This document shows, piece by piece, positions 1 to 12,100 of a DNA stretch of 64,000 nt; the stretch's first letter is position 1; the number at the start of each line of letters is the position of its first letter. The stretch is from Cavia porcellus (lineage: Eukaryota > Chordata > Mammalia > Rodentia > Caviidae): contig NW_026947499.1 in NCBI RefSeq assembly GCF_034190915.1, positions 2,603,950 to 2,667,949 on the forward strand. The letters are read 5' to 3'. A program made the position numbers and the translations under genes. The notes beneath the pieces are model-generated. The model made no database searches, had not been told where the DNA came from, and was given only the letters and a program-made list of their open reading frames with translations.

Positions 1-3000
1 GTCACACTGAGGAATGAATGAATGCTGGTCGTTGTCATCAGGAGAGTTAGAAACAGTAATCAGAAGAGCACACTGCATCTGTTTGCCAGGAAGACCCTGG
101 CTTGAGGAAGGAGGGAGGAGAACTGTGATAGACTCTGCCTGGGGAATCACCCTCTGCACCACCGTAACTGTAGTTTGAGGTTCTCTGGATGGTACCTTTG
201 TCACCAAGCTCTGATCGGTCTTCAGGAAGCAATGTTTGTAACTGAGAGATCAGATCTGTTTTCCTGCCCACAAATCAGAGAGGAAAAGAACTTGGCTGCA
301 TGATCCTTGTGTCGGAGGAACACAGGAACTTCGTGCTGCCCCACATCTGCCATGTGCCCTGGGATGTCCTTTTCTTTCATGCAGTTTTGAGGTTGAGTGC
401 AGCTTGATATAGAGTTCACTTGATTCTTAATCCTGCACCCACCATGTCCGTGGTACCTACCATGACTCTGGGACCAATGAGTCAGTGTCATGCTAATAAA
501 TCATCTCAGGAAAAGCATCTGGCTTGGAATACAGGGTTTTCCTGCAACAACAGGCTTGTGGTCTTGTAGGAGTTTTTTCCTGCACTCTAAACGTGTGCAT
601 CCTCTTTGTGTAATAATTGTGTCTTCTGGGAGACCAGCCATGTGTGCATCAGAGCATGTGCATCTACGAATCACTTACGTTCACTATGGTATCCAAATAC
701 CTTATCATTAAAACACTCTGTGCACATTGTCATTCTCAGCTGAACTTTTTTCAGAAAAAATGCTTTCAGAGTAAAAGGAGTAATTTGAATTCATGGAATC
801 GAATTTGGGTTCCCAATAAGACCCAGTTTTATAGTAAAATGAAGGGACTTTTGAATTTGGCTGCCCTAGTCTGGTGACATTGTTTTAAGTCTGAAGTATC
901 TTTGAGAATTAAACTCTTTCCTTTCTGTATGGAATCTATGGTCAAGGCCCATGTGTGGCATCGAGGGTCTCCTGTGGACCAGTGCGTCCTTGTCTGAGCT
1001 CCGCGTGGCCTCACAAAGGTCAGCCACAGCTGTGGGAGCAGCACGTAGGTTTCTGCGTTCCTTCTTCCTTTGCTGCATTCTTACCTCAGAGGATCTCCAG
1101 GGAGAGGGAGACGCACTCTGTACGCCACACTTCCTACGTGGCTCCAGGGCGAGCTGGTGTCAGCCTCCTGGCCTGGCCTGCGGGTCTGAGAAAGCCACCT
1201 TCCTCCACTGCTGTGGAGTTAAAATCAGCTGACCCGGTGCTTCCCCAAAGGTTCAGGGAATGAGGAGCAGGACCCCACACTTTCATGCAGAGCCCTCCAA
1301 GCCCCAGGCAGGCACATGGCAACCCACCTTGGCTCTATGGTGAAGACAACTGTGCAGGACTTGCAGGTGATGGGGATTAATTTTCTTTGCTAAGAATTTC
1401 CAGATTCAGAAGACTTCATCAAGATTTACCTGGGCGCAATGGCTGAATGTTTAGATGAGTGACCAAAAGACAGCTTTCATTTTGACAAAATATGAAACAT
1501 ATCTGTTGTTTTATAATTCTGGAGATTTCATTAAAACCTTGTAAAAATCAGGAAAACATTTTGAAACACCTTTAGGAAATGACCTAAGAGCCTGCAGGGA
1601 TTTTCCTTGTTGTGCTTTGGGCTACCTGACTTGACCTGCAGGAGCACAGCCATCGACAGCCTGACCTATCGCACAGGCATTGCTGCAGCTGGGGTCAGTA
1701 TTTTCGTTTCTCCCCTGTCCCCCTTTTCTGGATCTGAAATGGGAAAAGCAGCTTTCCTGGGCTTCCAGACATAATTAAGTGCATGGCACAGCCATTTGTA
1801 CCCACATCTGCAGCCTGTCATGGTAGTTCAGGACCCCTATTTTCAGCTGAGCATCAGCTTTTGCTAGAAAGAAGCAATATTTCTGGCTGATTCATAAGCA
1901 TCTGCCAGCGTTATCTTTTGGTGAGATTTTTCTTCTGTGTGCACTTTCCTCTCCCCTTCCCCTCAGTACCAATCCCCAGCTTTCTCTACATTCACGCACT
2001 GTGCTACCTGTTGATTCCTTATCTCCTTGGCCCTGTCCCAGACACTGCCCTTCAGTTTAAATGACCTTCAGTTTAAATGACCCAGTTAGAGCTCTATCTC
2101 CATCCTGTCTCTCTGTTGGTGGTGTTGGTGTGAGGTTGATGTTGGTATTGCAGTCACTCCCATTTTTAATACCTAAACATTTGGACAAGATTCACAGTGC
2201 CTGAGATTGAAAATTAAGTGTCCCCTGCCTTGACCTAAGAAACAGCAGTTAACCAACAGGGAAGCCAAGGGTGCCCCGCAGCACTCAGGATGGCGACACA
2301 CTATAGCATTGCCTCTGCTTCACCACCTGGGTCCTCTGAAGCGCTGAAACCCAAGTCCCTGCTGCCCAGCGTCCGCCATCCTAGAGAAGAGCGGCACAGA
2401 CTGCAGAAGGAGAAGGACCTTTGAGCTCTGCTGAGGGCTCGCAGTAACGCTCTGTAGTCATTGTCCTGAGGGGTCCTCGGGATTTTCTCTCCACCTTCCA
2501 TACTTGTCACTAAAAACAAAAGGACTTTTCATGTCCCCGGGGAGGGCTTTTCAGGGAGGTGAGATTATTAGTGCTAAACCTGGGAGGATCTGGGATAATT
2601 GGGATGTTTGGTTACTCCAGGGTCTACCAGATAAGAAAGCAATGCCTAGATCCCTTCCAATCCCAATGACAAATAAATATTTATCATGTCAAGCAAATGG
2701 TTGTTCAAGATTTGACTGCTGAAGAACCCTCTCTAATATCAGGTATCTCTTCCTGCTGCCATTCTCAAAGCCCACTCAACTCATGCAGACAGGACTGCCA
2801 TTTGGAGAGCGAGATCCAAGAAGCCTCTGTTCCTGAGACTCATGATTTAGTGGAGTGAGGGACACTTAAATTTCCAAAGTCTAAAGTAGGTTGTGTACCT
2901 TCTCAGTGGCATTTCTCCCAGCTCCAAGGGGACAGGAAGGCATCTGGGCTGGGCATGATGAATTACACTCACACAGGTTCAGCAGGTCCAATAAATCACA

Positions 3001-3177
3001 CGTGCTCTCACCAAAGGTGCAGTGCTGTGAATTAAGCTGGCACCAGCAGCCGGACACTTCACACATCTTAAATTAAGAATAATAGCTTCTTTGTTGGTCC
3101 TACACACGATAGATAATATGAAATATCAGATAAAAAATGGTTCCTATTAATCTAGTTCTAAATTTGTAACTTAATTC
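1..3177. other. Intergenic, nothing recognised
   Basis: Apart from the 16-bp duplication at 2050, no repeat family, exon or RNA gene could be identified. The ORFs here are all under about 105 codons and show no conserved motif. Confidence 0.5.
2050..2081. repeat. 16-bp direct tandem duplication
   Basis: cttcagtttaaatgac occurs twice in immediate succession. Confidence 0.9.
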
Positions 3178-3250
3178 CAACATTTATTGAGTGGTTTCTG
3201 TGTTCCAGAGCCCAGCATAGAGCATGAGCACATAGCAGTGAGTGATGTGT
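3178..3250 (+). mobile_element. Possible L2/MIR-class remnant
   Basis: catttattgagtggtttctg, tgttccagagcccagcatag and acatagcagtgagtgatg resemble the same ancient class. It abuts the (GA)n. Confidence 0.4.
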
Positions 3251-3254
3251 TATC

Positions 3255-3256
<2 letters not shown>

Positions 3257-3300
<44 letters not shown>
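3257..3300. repeat. (GA)22 microsatellite
   Basis: Uninterrupted GA dinucleotide run. Confidence 0.97.
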
Positions 3301-3302
<2 letters not shown>

Positions 3303-3519
3303 TTCCACGCATACTGTACCCACGCACACATATGCAGGCTTGAGGTAGAGTTAGTTAGGCAACTTCCAATATTTGCATAATGTCGTGGAGCCAGTGCCTC
3401 TATGTAGATTCAAGACGTCATCATCACCCAAAGGGAACCTGCATGTGTCAAACACTCGACCTGTGTCCCTCTGGCCCAGCCTCTCCAGCTGTGAATCTAC
3501 TTCCAGCTCCTTGGCTTTC

Positions 3520-3800
3520 CCTATTCCAGATGTTTCATCCAAATGGAGTCTTACAGTTTGTGACCTCTGTGCCTGGGTTCCCTCCCTTGCACACTGCTGG
3601 TAAGTTTATTCATGGTGTACCAGATGTCAAACATGACAGTACACAGATGTGTGGGAAAATTCTGTTGCCACCAACCTCAAAGTGGAAACAGCCCACATGC
3701 CTATCAAGTGAAGATGACTAAATAAGCCATAGTATGCTGAACTAATAAAATATTAGTCACTAACAGCTTTTGCATGAAAAACACACACAAGGAAATGTTT
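3520..3800 (+). mobile_element. Possible old L1 3' fragment
   Basis: The stretch gtggaaacagcccacatgcc followed by a decayed segment with aataagccatagtatgctga resembles the end of L1 ORF2. Upstream tttcatccaaatggagtc resembles common ancient L1 3' sequence. Weak, by eye only. Confidence 0.3.
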
Positions 3801-4254
3801 TGAAAGCGTATTAAAGTGAAACAAAGGCGCCACGGAAGGCTCCAGGAGGAATGCGAGACCCAGCAGAGGCTTTCTGGAGGAGTTCATGCGTTTGCAGTCA
3901 TTTCAGTGGGAGAAGCACAGAACTGTGCCAAGATAGAAGGCGAGTTTTGATCTGATTTCTTTCTCCAAATGCTTTTTATTGTCACTTTATTTTATTGTAG
4001 AAACATTATAGGTTTACACTTCTCAAGAATCATGTGCAGTTCTGATCAGGGGTGAATCAATTATCAAATAGTGTGCATCCTTTTTAGAATGGAGTTTCAA
4101 TTTGCATGTGTTTCAGACCTTGGAATATTTGTGGTGTGGAAACATTTCTATAAAGACTACTATATTAATGTGGGTGTGTAGTAAATTTATCATAAAAAGA
4201 TGCAGGTACTAAACCTTTGTTAATGTTATTAAGAAATAAAGAGCTTTAATGAAA

Positions 4255-4288
4255 CACACACATACACACATGCACACATGTGCACATA
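4255..4288. repeat. Interrupted (CA)n
   Basis: acacacacatacacacatgc-type alternating purine-pyrimidine tract. Confidence 0.75.
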
Positions 4289-4467
4289 ATCAGAGACAGC
4301 AGGAAGTCACATTCCACCTAAGTGAGAATGTGAGTAAGATATAAGTGGGTGTGGAAAAGGTCAGCTGTGCCAGGACCAAAGGTGAAAAAAATTATAAACA
4401 TGTGCATACTCCCATTTTATAAAATGAGAACCAGCTCTGTTTCAGGGAAGTTGCCAGAAAACACACT

Positions 4468-4890
4468 TGTCTTATTAATTCTCTCTGCTGGGACAAAATG
4501 CCCCACACCCCCAGTCTAAGGGAAGAGACATTTATGTTGGCTCATAGTTTCAGGATGTCTTGGTCTGTAGTTGGCTGGCTCCAAAGCGGGGCAGCATGGC
4601 AGAGAGGCATCACAGCGGAGAAACAGTCCATGGCAGGGCAGGCAGGAGGCGGCCTGCAACAGTGAGCCTCCTTCTTTCTGTCAGCTTACATTCCATGCAG
4701 GGGACAAGCCTGTTGTTTGGTGCCACCCCAAACAGGGCAGGGCTTCATTATCTATATCCAGAACTGTGCTAAATCAGTTTGCTTATAACACATACTCTAT
4801 ACTCACACTGTCTGGATCCAGCCATCTCCAAGAATCCCCACCTCCAGCTTCATGAGGCTTCAGGGGGACATCTAGATGCAAACCATAGCA
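4468..4890 (-). mobile_element. MaLR-type solo LTR
   Basis: Read on the minus strand it starts tgctatggtttg and ends near 4468 with CA. Internal blocks fit the mammalian MaLR (ERVL-MaLR) LTR pattern: a reverse-complemented ttggctcatagtttcag block, a ggctggctccaaag block and a gcagcatggcagag block. No internal retroviral sequence adjoins it. Confidence 0.65.
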
Positions 4891-6518
4891 ACACTATATC
4901 ATATAGCTTTAAAAATCTTGTCTGTTAAACCACTTTAGAAAACACTTTGCAGTAGATATCCATAATTTAAAGAAGCATAATCTTTGACTATCAGCTTTGA
5001 TCACAACATATTAATCACATATATGTGGTAGAAATGTAAATACTTTGGCATCTTTGCACTGTTTAAATAAATGACCAATTAGTTACCATTTACTGTTTTC
5101 ATTGTGTGAGATGGTTTACTCAGAATTTGCAGAGTGGTAGCTCTAGAAGGATGTCTTCCCCACAGGCATGTTTTCTGTGGTCCAACCCCCTGACTTGATC
5201 AAATACCTTAATTGGTTCAGCTCAGCTCTCACATCAAGTTCTAAGACTCTCACTTCTCTGAAATTCTTCTGTCCAGCCTCACTGCACTCCCACAGGTCAA
5301 GCCCATCTATTCCTCACTGCCCTGAGGTCGCGTCTCACCTTCTCAGTTTGTCACCATAGTCACCCCCCTTAGGGACTCGCCTACATCCTTCATGGATTAC
5401 TTTATCTACCTGAGCCCTGTAGACATTTTGGTTCATGAATTTGTGTCAAATAAACATCGTAATAATTGATTTCTTCCAACCTAAATTAAGTGAAAAATCA
5501 TAAAATACTTAGTGACACAACGATGTGAATGGCATGGTAACAATGAGAGTTGAAAACATGATGTTCAAATTACTTGATTTTACCATCAAATTTCATTTAT
5601 AAAACAATGGCTAAAAGTATCTATATCAAAATTTTAGTGCAATGCTTGTCTTTGAGTACTTGGTGGGTCGATTTGTTAGACTTTTGGAACCTAATTCTAT
5701 TTTCTGATAACGTCTATATTTTGTAGCAACGCAAAATTAAAAAAAAAAAAAATGAAACCACTGGATCCACCCAGACACGCACAATGGGACACAGAGTGTC
5801 TTTTGCAGGGGGAACACCTGCAGCTTCCGAGCAGCCTGACCTCTGGAAGACATCGCAGTTCTTTTGCTGACTGAGAATGCAGAGGGACTGCTTTCCAGCA
5901 AGGTAGCCACCAGCCACAGACAGAGAGGGATCACTGGATATGGGAGCAGGGAAAGGAAGTTTTTAATTTATCTAATTAAAGAGTAATCAAGCATCAGTAG
6001 CCTCCTGTAGGCAGTGTCTTTGGTGTTGGACTCCACGGCTGACACAGCTCAGCCCTCTGCCTTTGGGCTTTGCTGCTTTTTGCCATGTTAAGAAGCCCAG
6101 GAAGGATACACACTTACAGGAGCTGTGTCTACCAGTAGGCAAAATAAGTTTGGGTTCAAGTGCCGATGGTTAAATCCAACAGCACACACTGATCAACAGC
6201 TTGCATGGGCAGTTAAACGAGCACTGCCGTCAGGTGTGAAGAGGCAATATTTTGCTTCCCAGACCATTTCCCAAATTACTAACACCCTGCATCCCAGTGA
6301 CCCGTGTGGCCTCCTGGAATAAAGGTTTCTTTTTCCAGTTTCTTCAGCAGCCAACTGTGGCTCAGTGGCACCTTCTCATCCTGGTGTAAATCAAAACCAC
6401 CATAGAAAAACTGAAAGGCCCTACCTTAAACACCAGGTCCTTGGCTCATGTTCCCCCTCCACATTCCTGCTTGGGTCACCTTCTCACTATTTTGCATCGT
6501 AATGATACAGGGGAATTA
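4891..6518. other. Intergenic, nothing recognised
   Basis: AT-rich sequence with a short A run at about 5738. No gene or repeat family identified. Confidence 0.5.
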
Positions 6519-7110
6519 GCTGTAACTACCAACCTGCTAGGTGTCAGAAACCCCAAGCTCTTGTTCATCAAAACTGAAGAATGAATTTTAAGGAAGAACA
6601 GACGTGAAGAGTAGCAAATATTTATTGAGAAACAGAGATATAGCTCAGGAGAGACAGGAAGGGACACACACAAATGAGTTGTCACAGACTCCACTTTGCA
6701 GAGGGAGTTTTTTAGGGGCAAAATCACCAATTGAGTACAATGCAGGGCAAAACTATGATCAGCTAATAAGATTACAACCAATAAGGTAATAATAAGATTA
6801 CCAGTAAGAGTAGCCACTTAGGTAATATTGATCTAATGGGGAAGCAGGTCACATGGAAAGAACAGGGACCTTTTTAGGAAAAGATGAACTGGGGGTCCCG
6901 GCCGCTCACCAAGACAACCCATGTCTAGCCAGAATTCTTTGGACCAGGTGAGCAAAATCCCCAATCTACTGTTTATTTCTTGGGTGGCACACATGTTTGG
7001 TCATCCTGTGCCCCTCTTGAGGTCTGAACCTCAGCAGATGCGCCTCAGCCACGGTCCTGATATGTCTTCATCTGCAGGGCTCCCTCCAGGGTCCAACCCT
7101 GTGTGACTGC
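6519..7110 (-). mobile_element. Candidate ERV solo LTR
   Basis: On the minus strand there is an attggttgtaat CCAAT-like site, a cctaaaaaactccctc TATA-like box, then tgtctctcctgagc and ctcaataaatatttgct (a polyadenylation signal). A U5-like stretch follows, ending near tgtaac (read on +) at 6519. This order fits an LTR. I do not recognise the family, and the far boundary is a guess. Confidence 0.4.
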
Positions 7111-8639
7111 CAAGAGAATTTTTACCTAACTCAGCTCTCGTTAATCAGAAGGACCCAGAGCAAAGCTAACGATGGTGCGGCAGTGAACTGGAAACGTCCT
7201 GTACCGGGAAGGCTTCACACACAAAGCGCCATGCACACCTCCGGAGCAGCCTTGGCTTTTATTTTACAAGAATGGGAAGCAAACTTGTCACTATGGTATC
7301 TTCCAAGATCCAGCCAATAATGGCTGAGACAGGATGGAGAAATAAAGCTGTCGCTGTGGGTGACGGGGTCCCAGATGGATTTCTTGCTTCTTGTGCACAA
7401 GAACAAAACTTTAAATGTGCCATGCCATGGTTAGGAGAAAGGGGTTAGCCCTGCAGTGTGGCCCGGGTTTACTAGAGAGCAAATTCCACTCTCTAGTAAA
7501 AAGAAGGTGCTGAAAGTTATAGTTTTGAAATTGTACTTTTAAGAAAAACTGCAAATTTAGGGTACAGCATTGCCCCAGGTCACAGTATTTTTCCCTCTGG
7601 ACTACTCCAAACTCCAAAACTTTCTGAAACAGTGCAGCTCGGGCCGTGCCTTCCACCTGTGAGTGGCCCCTGACTTTCATGTGTGAGGAGCGTTTCACCT
7701 GCAGAGGGACCGTTACTTTCCCCTTAGGAGTGGAAGTAACTGAGCTCTGCTTTTTATAGATTCAGACTCACCCCCAAACCACTCACATGTAACTACCCCA
7801 GACCACAGGATGTCTCACCCTGCAGGTGCCCCACTCCTCTCTGAGCCCGGAATTTTTTCGGCCAGTCACTCTTTCTCTAACTGACATATCCTGAAATCCT
7901 TTTTTCCTGAGACCGTGGTGAGTAGACCTATTCTGTCAGTAAGGGAGGTGAGGTGTCCTCCTCCTTTTGGGGGGACTCTTAGGATCTCCTCTGATGTCAG
8001 CAGCCATTATCCATACTTGTCTAGTTCATAAAAACACCCGTATGCTTCTGTTAATTCCCTTTCATTAGCAATCTATTGCTTCTGCCCACGTCTTATCTGG
8101 CAACAACTGTCTGTCACATCAATGCAGAACACCTCAAAGTCATTGTTCTGTTGAAGAATTTGAACTTTGTGGTTTGGGCCATTCAGCATACGTTGTCCTT
8201 TACATATGGGAACAGCACTGGAATTTTGGCTGAGGAATCACCTCTCCTCTGTTATATTATCCTCTGTGCTTCTGGTAGACTGCAGTCCAGCTACAGGACA
8301 GGGTGGACTATGTTACGGACCTGGACAGCCCATAGCCAGCTTGCCAGCAGCCACAGCCATAGAGCCCCAGGAAGGACTCCCAACCTCCCAACCAGGGAGG
8401 GCATGTCCAAGATGGATTTCTTTTCTTTCTTTTGTCTTTTCTTTTTTAGGACTCCAAGCAGTATTAAATGCTAGACCGTTCAGGAAGATGTGTTTTATGT
8501 TCCGACCGAGAGGCCAGGAGGAGGGAGAGAAGCTGCCACCTAGATCTGCTGACTCCATCACATGGCTCTGTCGCTGGATGGGTCTCCAGGAGGTCTCCCA
8601 AAGAGGAGCAGGCTCTTGGCTGGTCACAGAAAAGCACTT

Positions 8640-9110
8640 CAGGACACAGCCAGCTGTGAGATGTAGAAACAGATTTATTAGCAAGAGTTAAAGAGGTACA
8701 CACTCAGAAAATGCAGAGCAGGCGGAAAAGGTAGTCCTGTCTGCCAAAGGAAATAATTAAGGTGATTCTTTTTTCTAAGAACCTCCTTTTGTAAATGTGT
8801 AAGTGCTTGTTTCACCATAAAACTTTGTAAGGAAAGGCTCTTTAGTCTGCAGAGTTACTTTGCATAGCAACTATGACCTCCCTGAACTAGCCAATCGGGT
8901 GGATCCAGAGGCCACACTCTCCCACCACTGGAGCAGGTCATAGCTAGGACCTCAGGCTTCCAGGGTAAGATGTGGGGGAAAGGCTGCTTCCTGGGCCTGC
9001 CCTTTGCTGCCCTGGGCCTGGCAGTACCTACTTCTGTAGAAGTAAAACCTGGCTTGCTGAGAAATGTTCCCAATGTCTAGTTTCTTTTGTCCTCTGTTTG
9101 ACACCGCAAA
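8640..9110 (-). mobile_element. Candidate ERV solo LTR
   Basis: On the minus strand: cccgattggctag (CCAAT box), then tacctctttaactc, ttgctaataaatctgtttct (polyadenylation signal) and a U5-like ctggctgtgtcctgaag. The layout resembles U3-R-U5. No TG..CA ends or duplications were identified. Confidence 0.35.
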
Positions 9111-12100
9111 ATCTGTCTCCAACAGTTCAGGCCTTGGGGGAGAGCCCCACTGAGATCTAAGGCTAAGGTTATTTCCATGGTCTTGGGGCCCTTGGATGGA
9201 TGATCTTGCATGCCCATCCTCGGATTCTGCCAGGTCACCGGCCTGTGGGCTTGGTCTGGTTGCAGAGCATTGGGGCATGGAGCTGACATCTCCGGGACCC
9301 AGTGATTAGTGCCGCTTCCCCGGGAGGGGAGGTGCGTAGGGCTTCTGAATCTGCCACGTGGGAAGAAACACAGTGAAGGCCTGGGCTATTCCCCAGGTGA
9401 ATGCACTGTGAGGCCCCTGAGTGATTTTGGAGCCCATTTCTTGCAAAGAGAGGGGAGAAAGAGAATACGCTGTGACCTTGGGCCACTTCCTTTGTGTCCT
9501 TGAAGCTGCGTCTTCTGAAAGTCAAATTTAAAAATTGTGAGTGTCCTTGTCTCCTTTCTACCTACCTTCTTCTGTCCTGTCTCAGCCCCAGAAAACAAAA
9601 CCAACCCAGCAGACGTGGGAGTAAAATGGCGGAGAAAACTGAATCATGAGGTAGAAAAACAAACAAAATTAAAACAAAAATAAAAAAAAAAAAATACTGA
9701 AGCCTGGATTTCGGAGATGCCTGGAATCCGACGTCTGACTGAGTGCTTGGTCATGGAGAAAATCAGCCTTTCTTTCTCCAGCTTTCCATCTGTCTCTTTC
9801 CTCTAGAGTGTAGGGTATTCAGAGCTGGTCTGTATCAGGGACAGTACACCTGTACTCCTAGTCTTTGAGGACCCTCACCAGCTTCCTGCTGCTTAAATGG
9901 TGGAAGGAATCCTGGTTTTATTATAGGCATAAATATTTTTAAACTCTGAGCTAGACTTTATTTAACACCCACTTTACAGAAGTTTAGTTTAAAAGTCTAC
10001 CAGAGGTGTTCTAACATTATTCTCTCTAGCACAATTATCTAAATAAAGTCAAACAAGGAATCCCAGTAGATTGAGTAACTAGTTCAAATACAACCTGCAC
10101 AAGAACAAAACCTTACAAATGTCCCGTGCTTTAACTTAGATATATCATCATTTTAACAAAATTATGGAAAGACAAAGCAATTATAAGCACCGGGCAAAGA
10201 CAAAGCACAAATAATTACAAGCAATGGGCACAGAAAAAGCGACATCTGAAGCCTAAAACTTGGTTACCTAAGCGAGTTCCAGTCCAGAGACTGTGAAACA
10301 AAAACAAACTCACTGTGCGAATGAGAACAGTGTAGACTGAGGTGGGTTTTCCACCCATTTCCTCCCATAAAGAGCTCTTTAACTGTTCTGACAATAGATC
10401 GGAAGGCAGCACGATTCCCCTCAGTCCTTCTCCTTCTGAAACCCACCCCCCGCTCTCCCTGAGCCCGCAGGACTCCAGGAGCTTGGTGTCAACAAGGAGA
10501 TACTGACCTGCTGCTCCCTGAGTCAGCTGGGAAGGGCCGCAGGGCAAGCGTCTCTGGGAATGAGCTGGAGGAGCAGCTGCACTGTCTCCTGGCCCTGAAG
10601 GTCACCAGGCTTTGAGTCCTGAGCCCTGCCTTTCAGACTTTGCTACTGTGGGTCAAGGGCTCCAGCAGTGGCCACCTTTACAGTGCGGTCTGATTGGGAA
10701 GCACAGTTTAATACATATGTGGAAAAGGAGACCACACCGCAGGACATGTCTTAAATGGGAAGGGACACAGCAGTTAGTGACTGAGGATGGTGTCATGGTG
10801 TTAGAGACCCTGCTGAGCACTCTTAAGGTTTGACAATAAGATGGCAGCTCTGGTCCACTGGGTTGCTCACCAGGGAAAGCTTTGCTCTCACAGAACAGTG
10901 GCCAATTAGGAGCTGGAGAGGATGGTTAGGGTGCTGGTGACGCATAGCCCTTTTCTGGGGGACTTTTCAGATGTTTGGAGGAGAAAGCATGTTTACCCTC
11001 AGGCTGGGCAGGATCTCCTGCTCTGGACTGGTGTGCCCCAGGATGGGACAGGAATGTGACCCTCCCAACCATGCGTCCTTGCTACTGATTAGGGAAGGAG
11101 ATGGATTCTCCTCAGCTTTGGGAGACGCCACACAGGTTTCTGACTGCTCTGATCACAGAGGAAAATGTAAAACAGTCTCAATGTCAGACTCCCCTGCTTG
11201 TCCTCCTGCTGTGAAGATTCTCCAGGCTGAGGAGGAAAGAGCCTGCAGTAAACCCCGTCTGCATGAGGCCCTAAAAGTCAGTGAACACACTGTGGGCCGA
11301 GGGAGAAGAACCCATTAAACGTGGAGACAATGGATTCCTCCAGAGGAGACTTTGTCTTCATCTCCCCAGAGCTCCTGTTTTCATCGTGAAGACAGATCCA
11401 AATTAAATTCAGCAATCAGATCAAGGACAACAGCCATGCTGTGGTGTTGGGCTATTTTCCAGGTGCCACTGGGTGGTCAGAAGGACCCCAGGTCCTTTCC
11501 CCCTTCTTTCCAATGGCAGAGCTGCCCCTCAATGCCTTGGCCATCAGGGAGTTCACAGCTGCTGTGATTCCTGTTGCTTGGAAGCAGACCTGGGGCTGCC
11601 CAGTGCCCAGTACCCTGCTGCCTGTCAATAGTCAGGTCTGAGAAAGAACCCCCACCCTACCACAAGGGCTGCAGTGGAGACCTTCTGTGGGCACGGGGAG
11701 CCTCTGAGCCTGGGGAGCAGAGAGAAAGTGTGAGGAGAGGCGGGGAGATGTAGGCACAGTGCTGTGAGCTACGCTCTTTGTAGGCCCTGATCCCGTGTGG
11801 TGGAGGCTGGGCCCTCCCGGCCTCCTCAGTAAATACAAGACTCCTTGGGGTTGTCCCCCTGGGCTCCATATGGGTTTGTCCATCTCACAGAATGGAGCCT
11901 GAAGCCTGCTGTTGCCCTGGATTTGGACATAGGGTGACCTGGGCTGTGCTGCTGGGCAGGTGGGTGTCCAGAGGCCTCTTGGAGAATGCTGGCTCGATTC
12001 CCTTGGATTTGTACCCAAGTAGGGCAGCTGGAGCACACATGGGGCTGGCTTTAGTTTAGGTTGGATCCCTAATTCTGAGAATTTTGATGAGTTTTATACA

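Noticed and set aside
8167..8691. 174-codon + strand ORF
   Set aside because: Overlaps a candidate minus-strand LTR and has no motif support.
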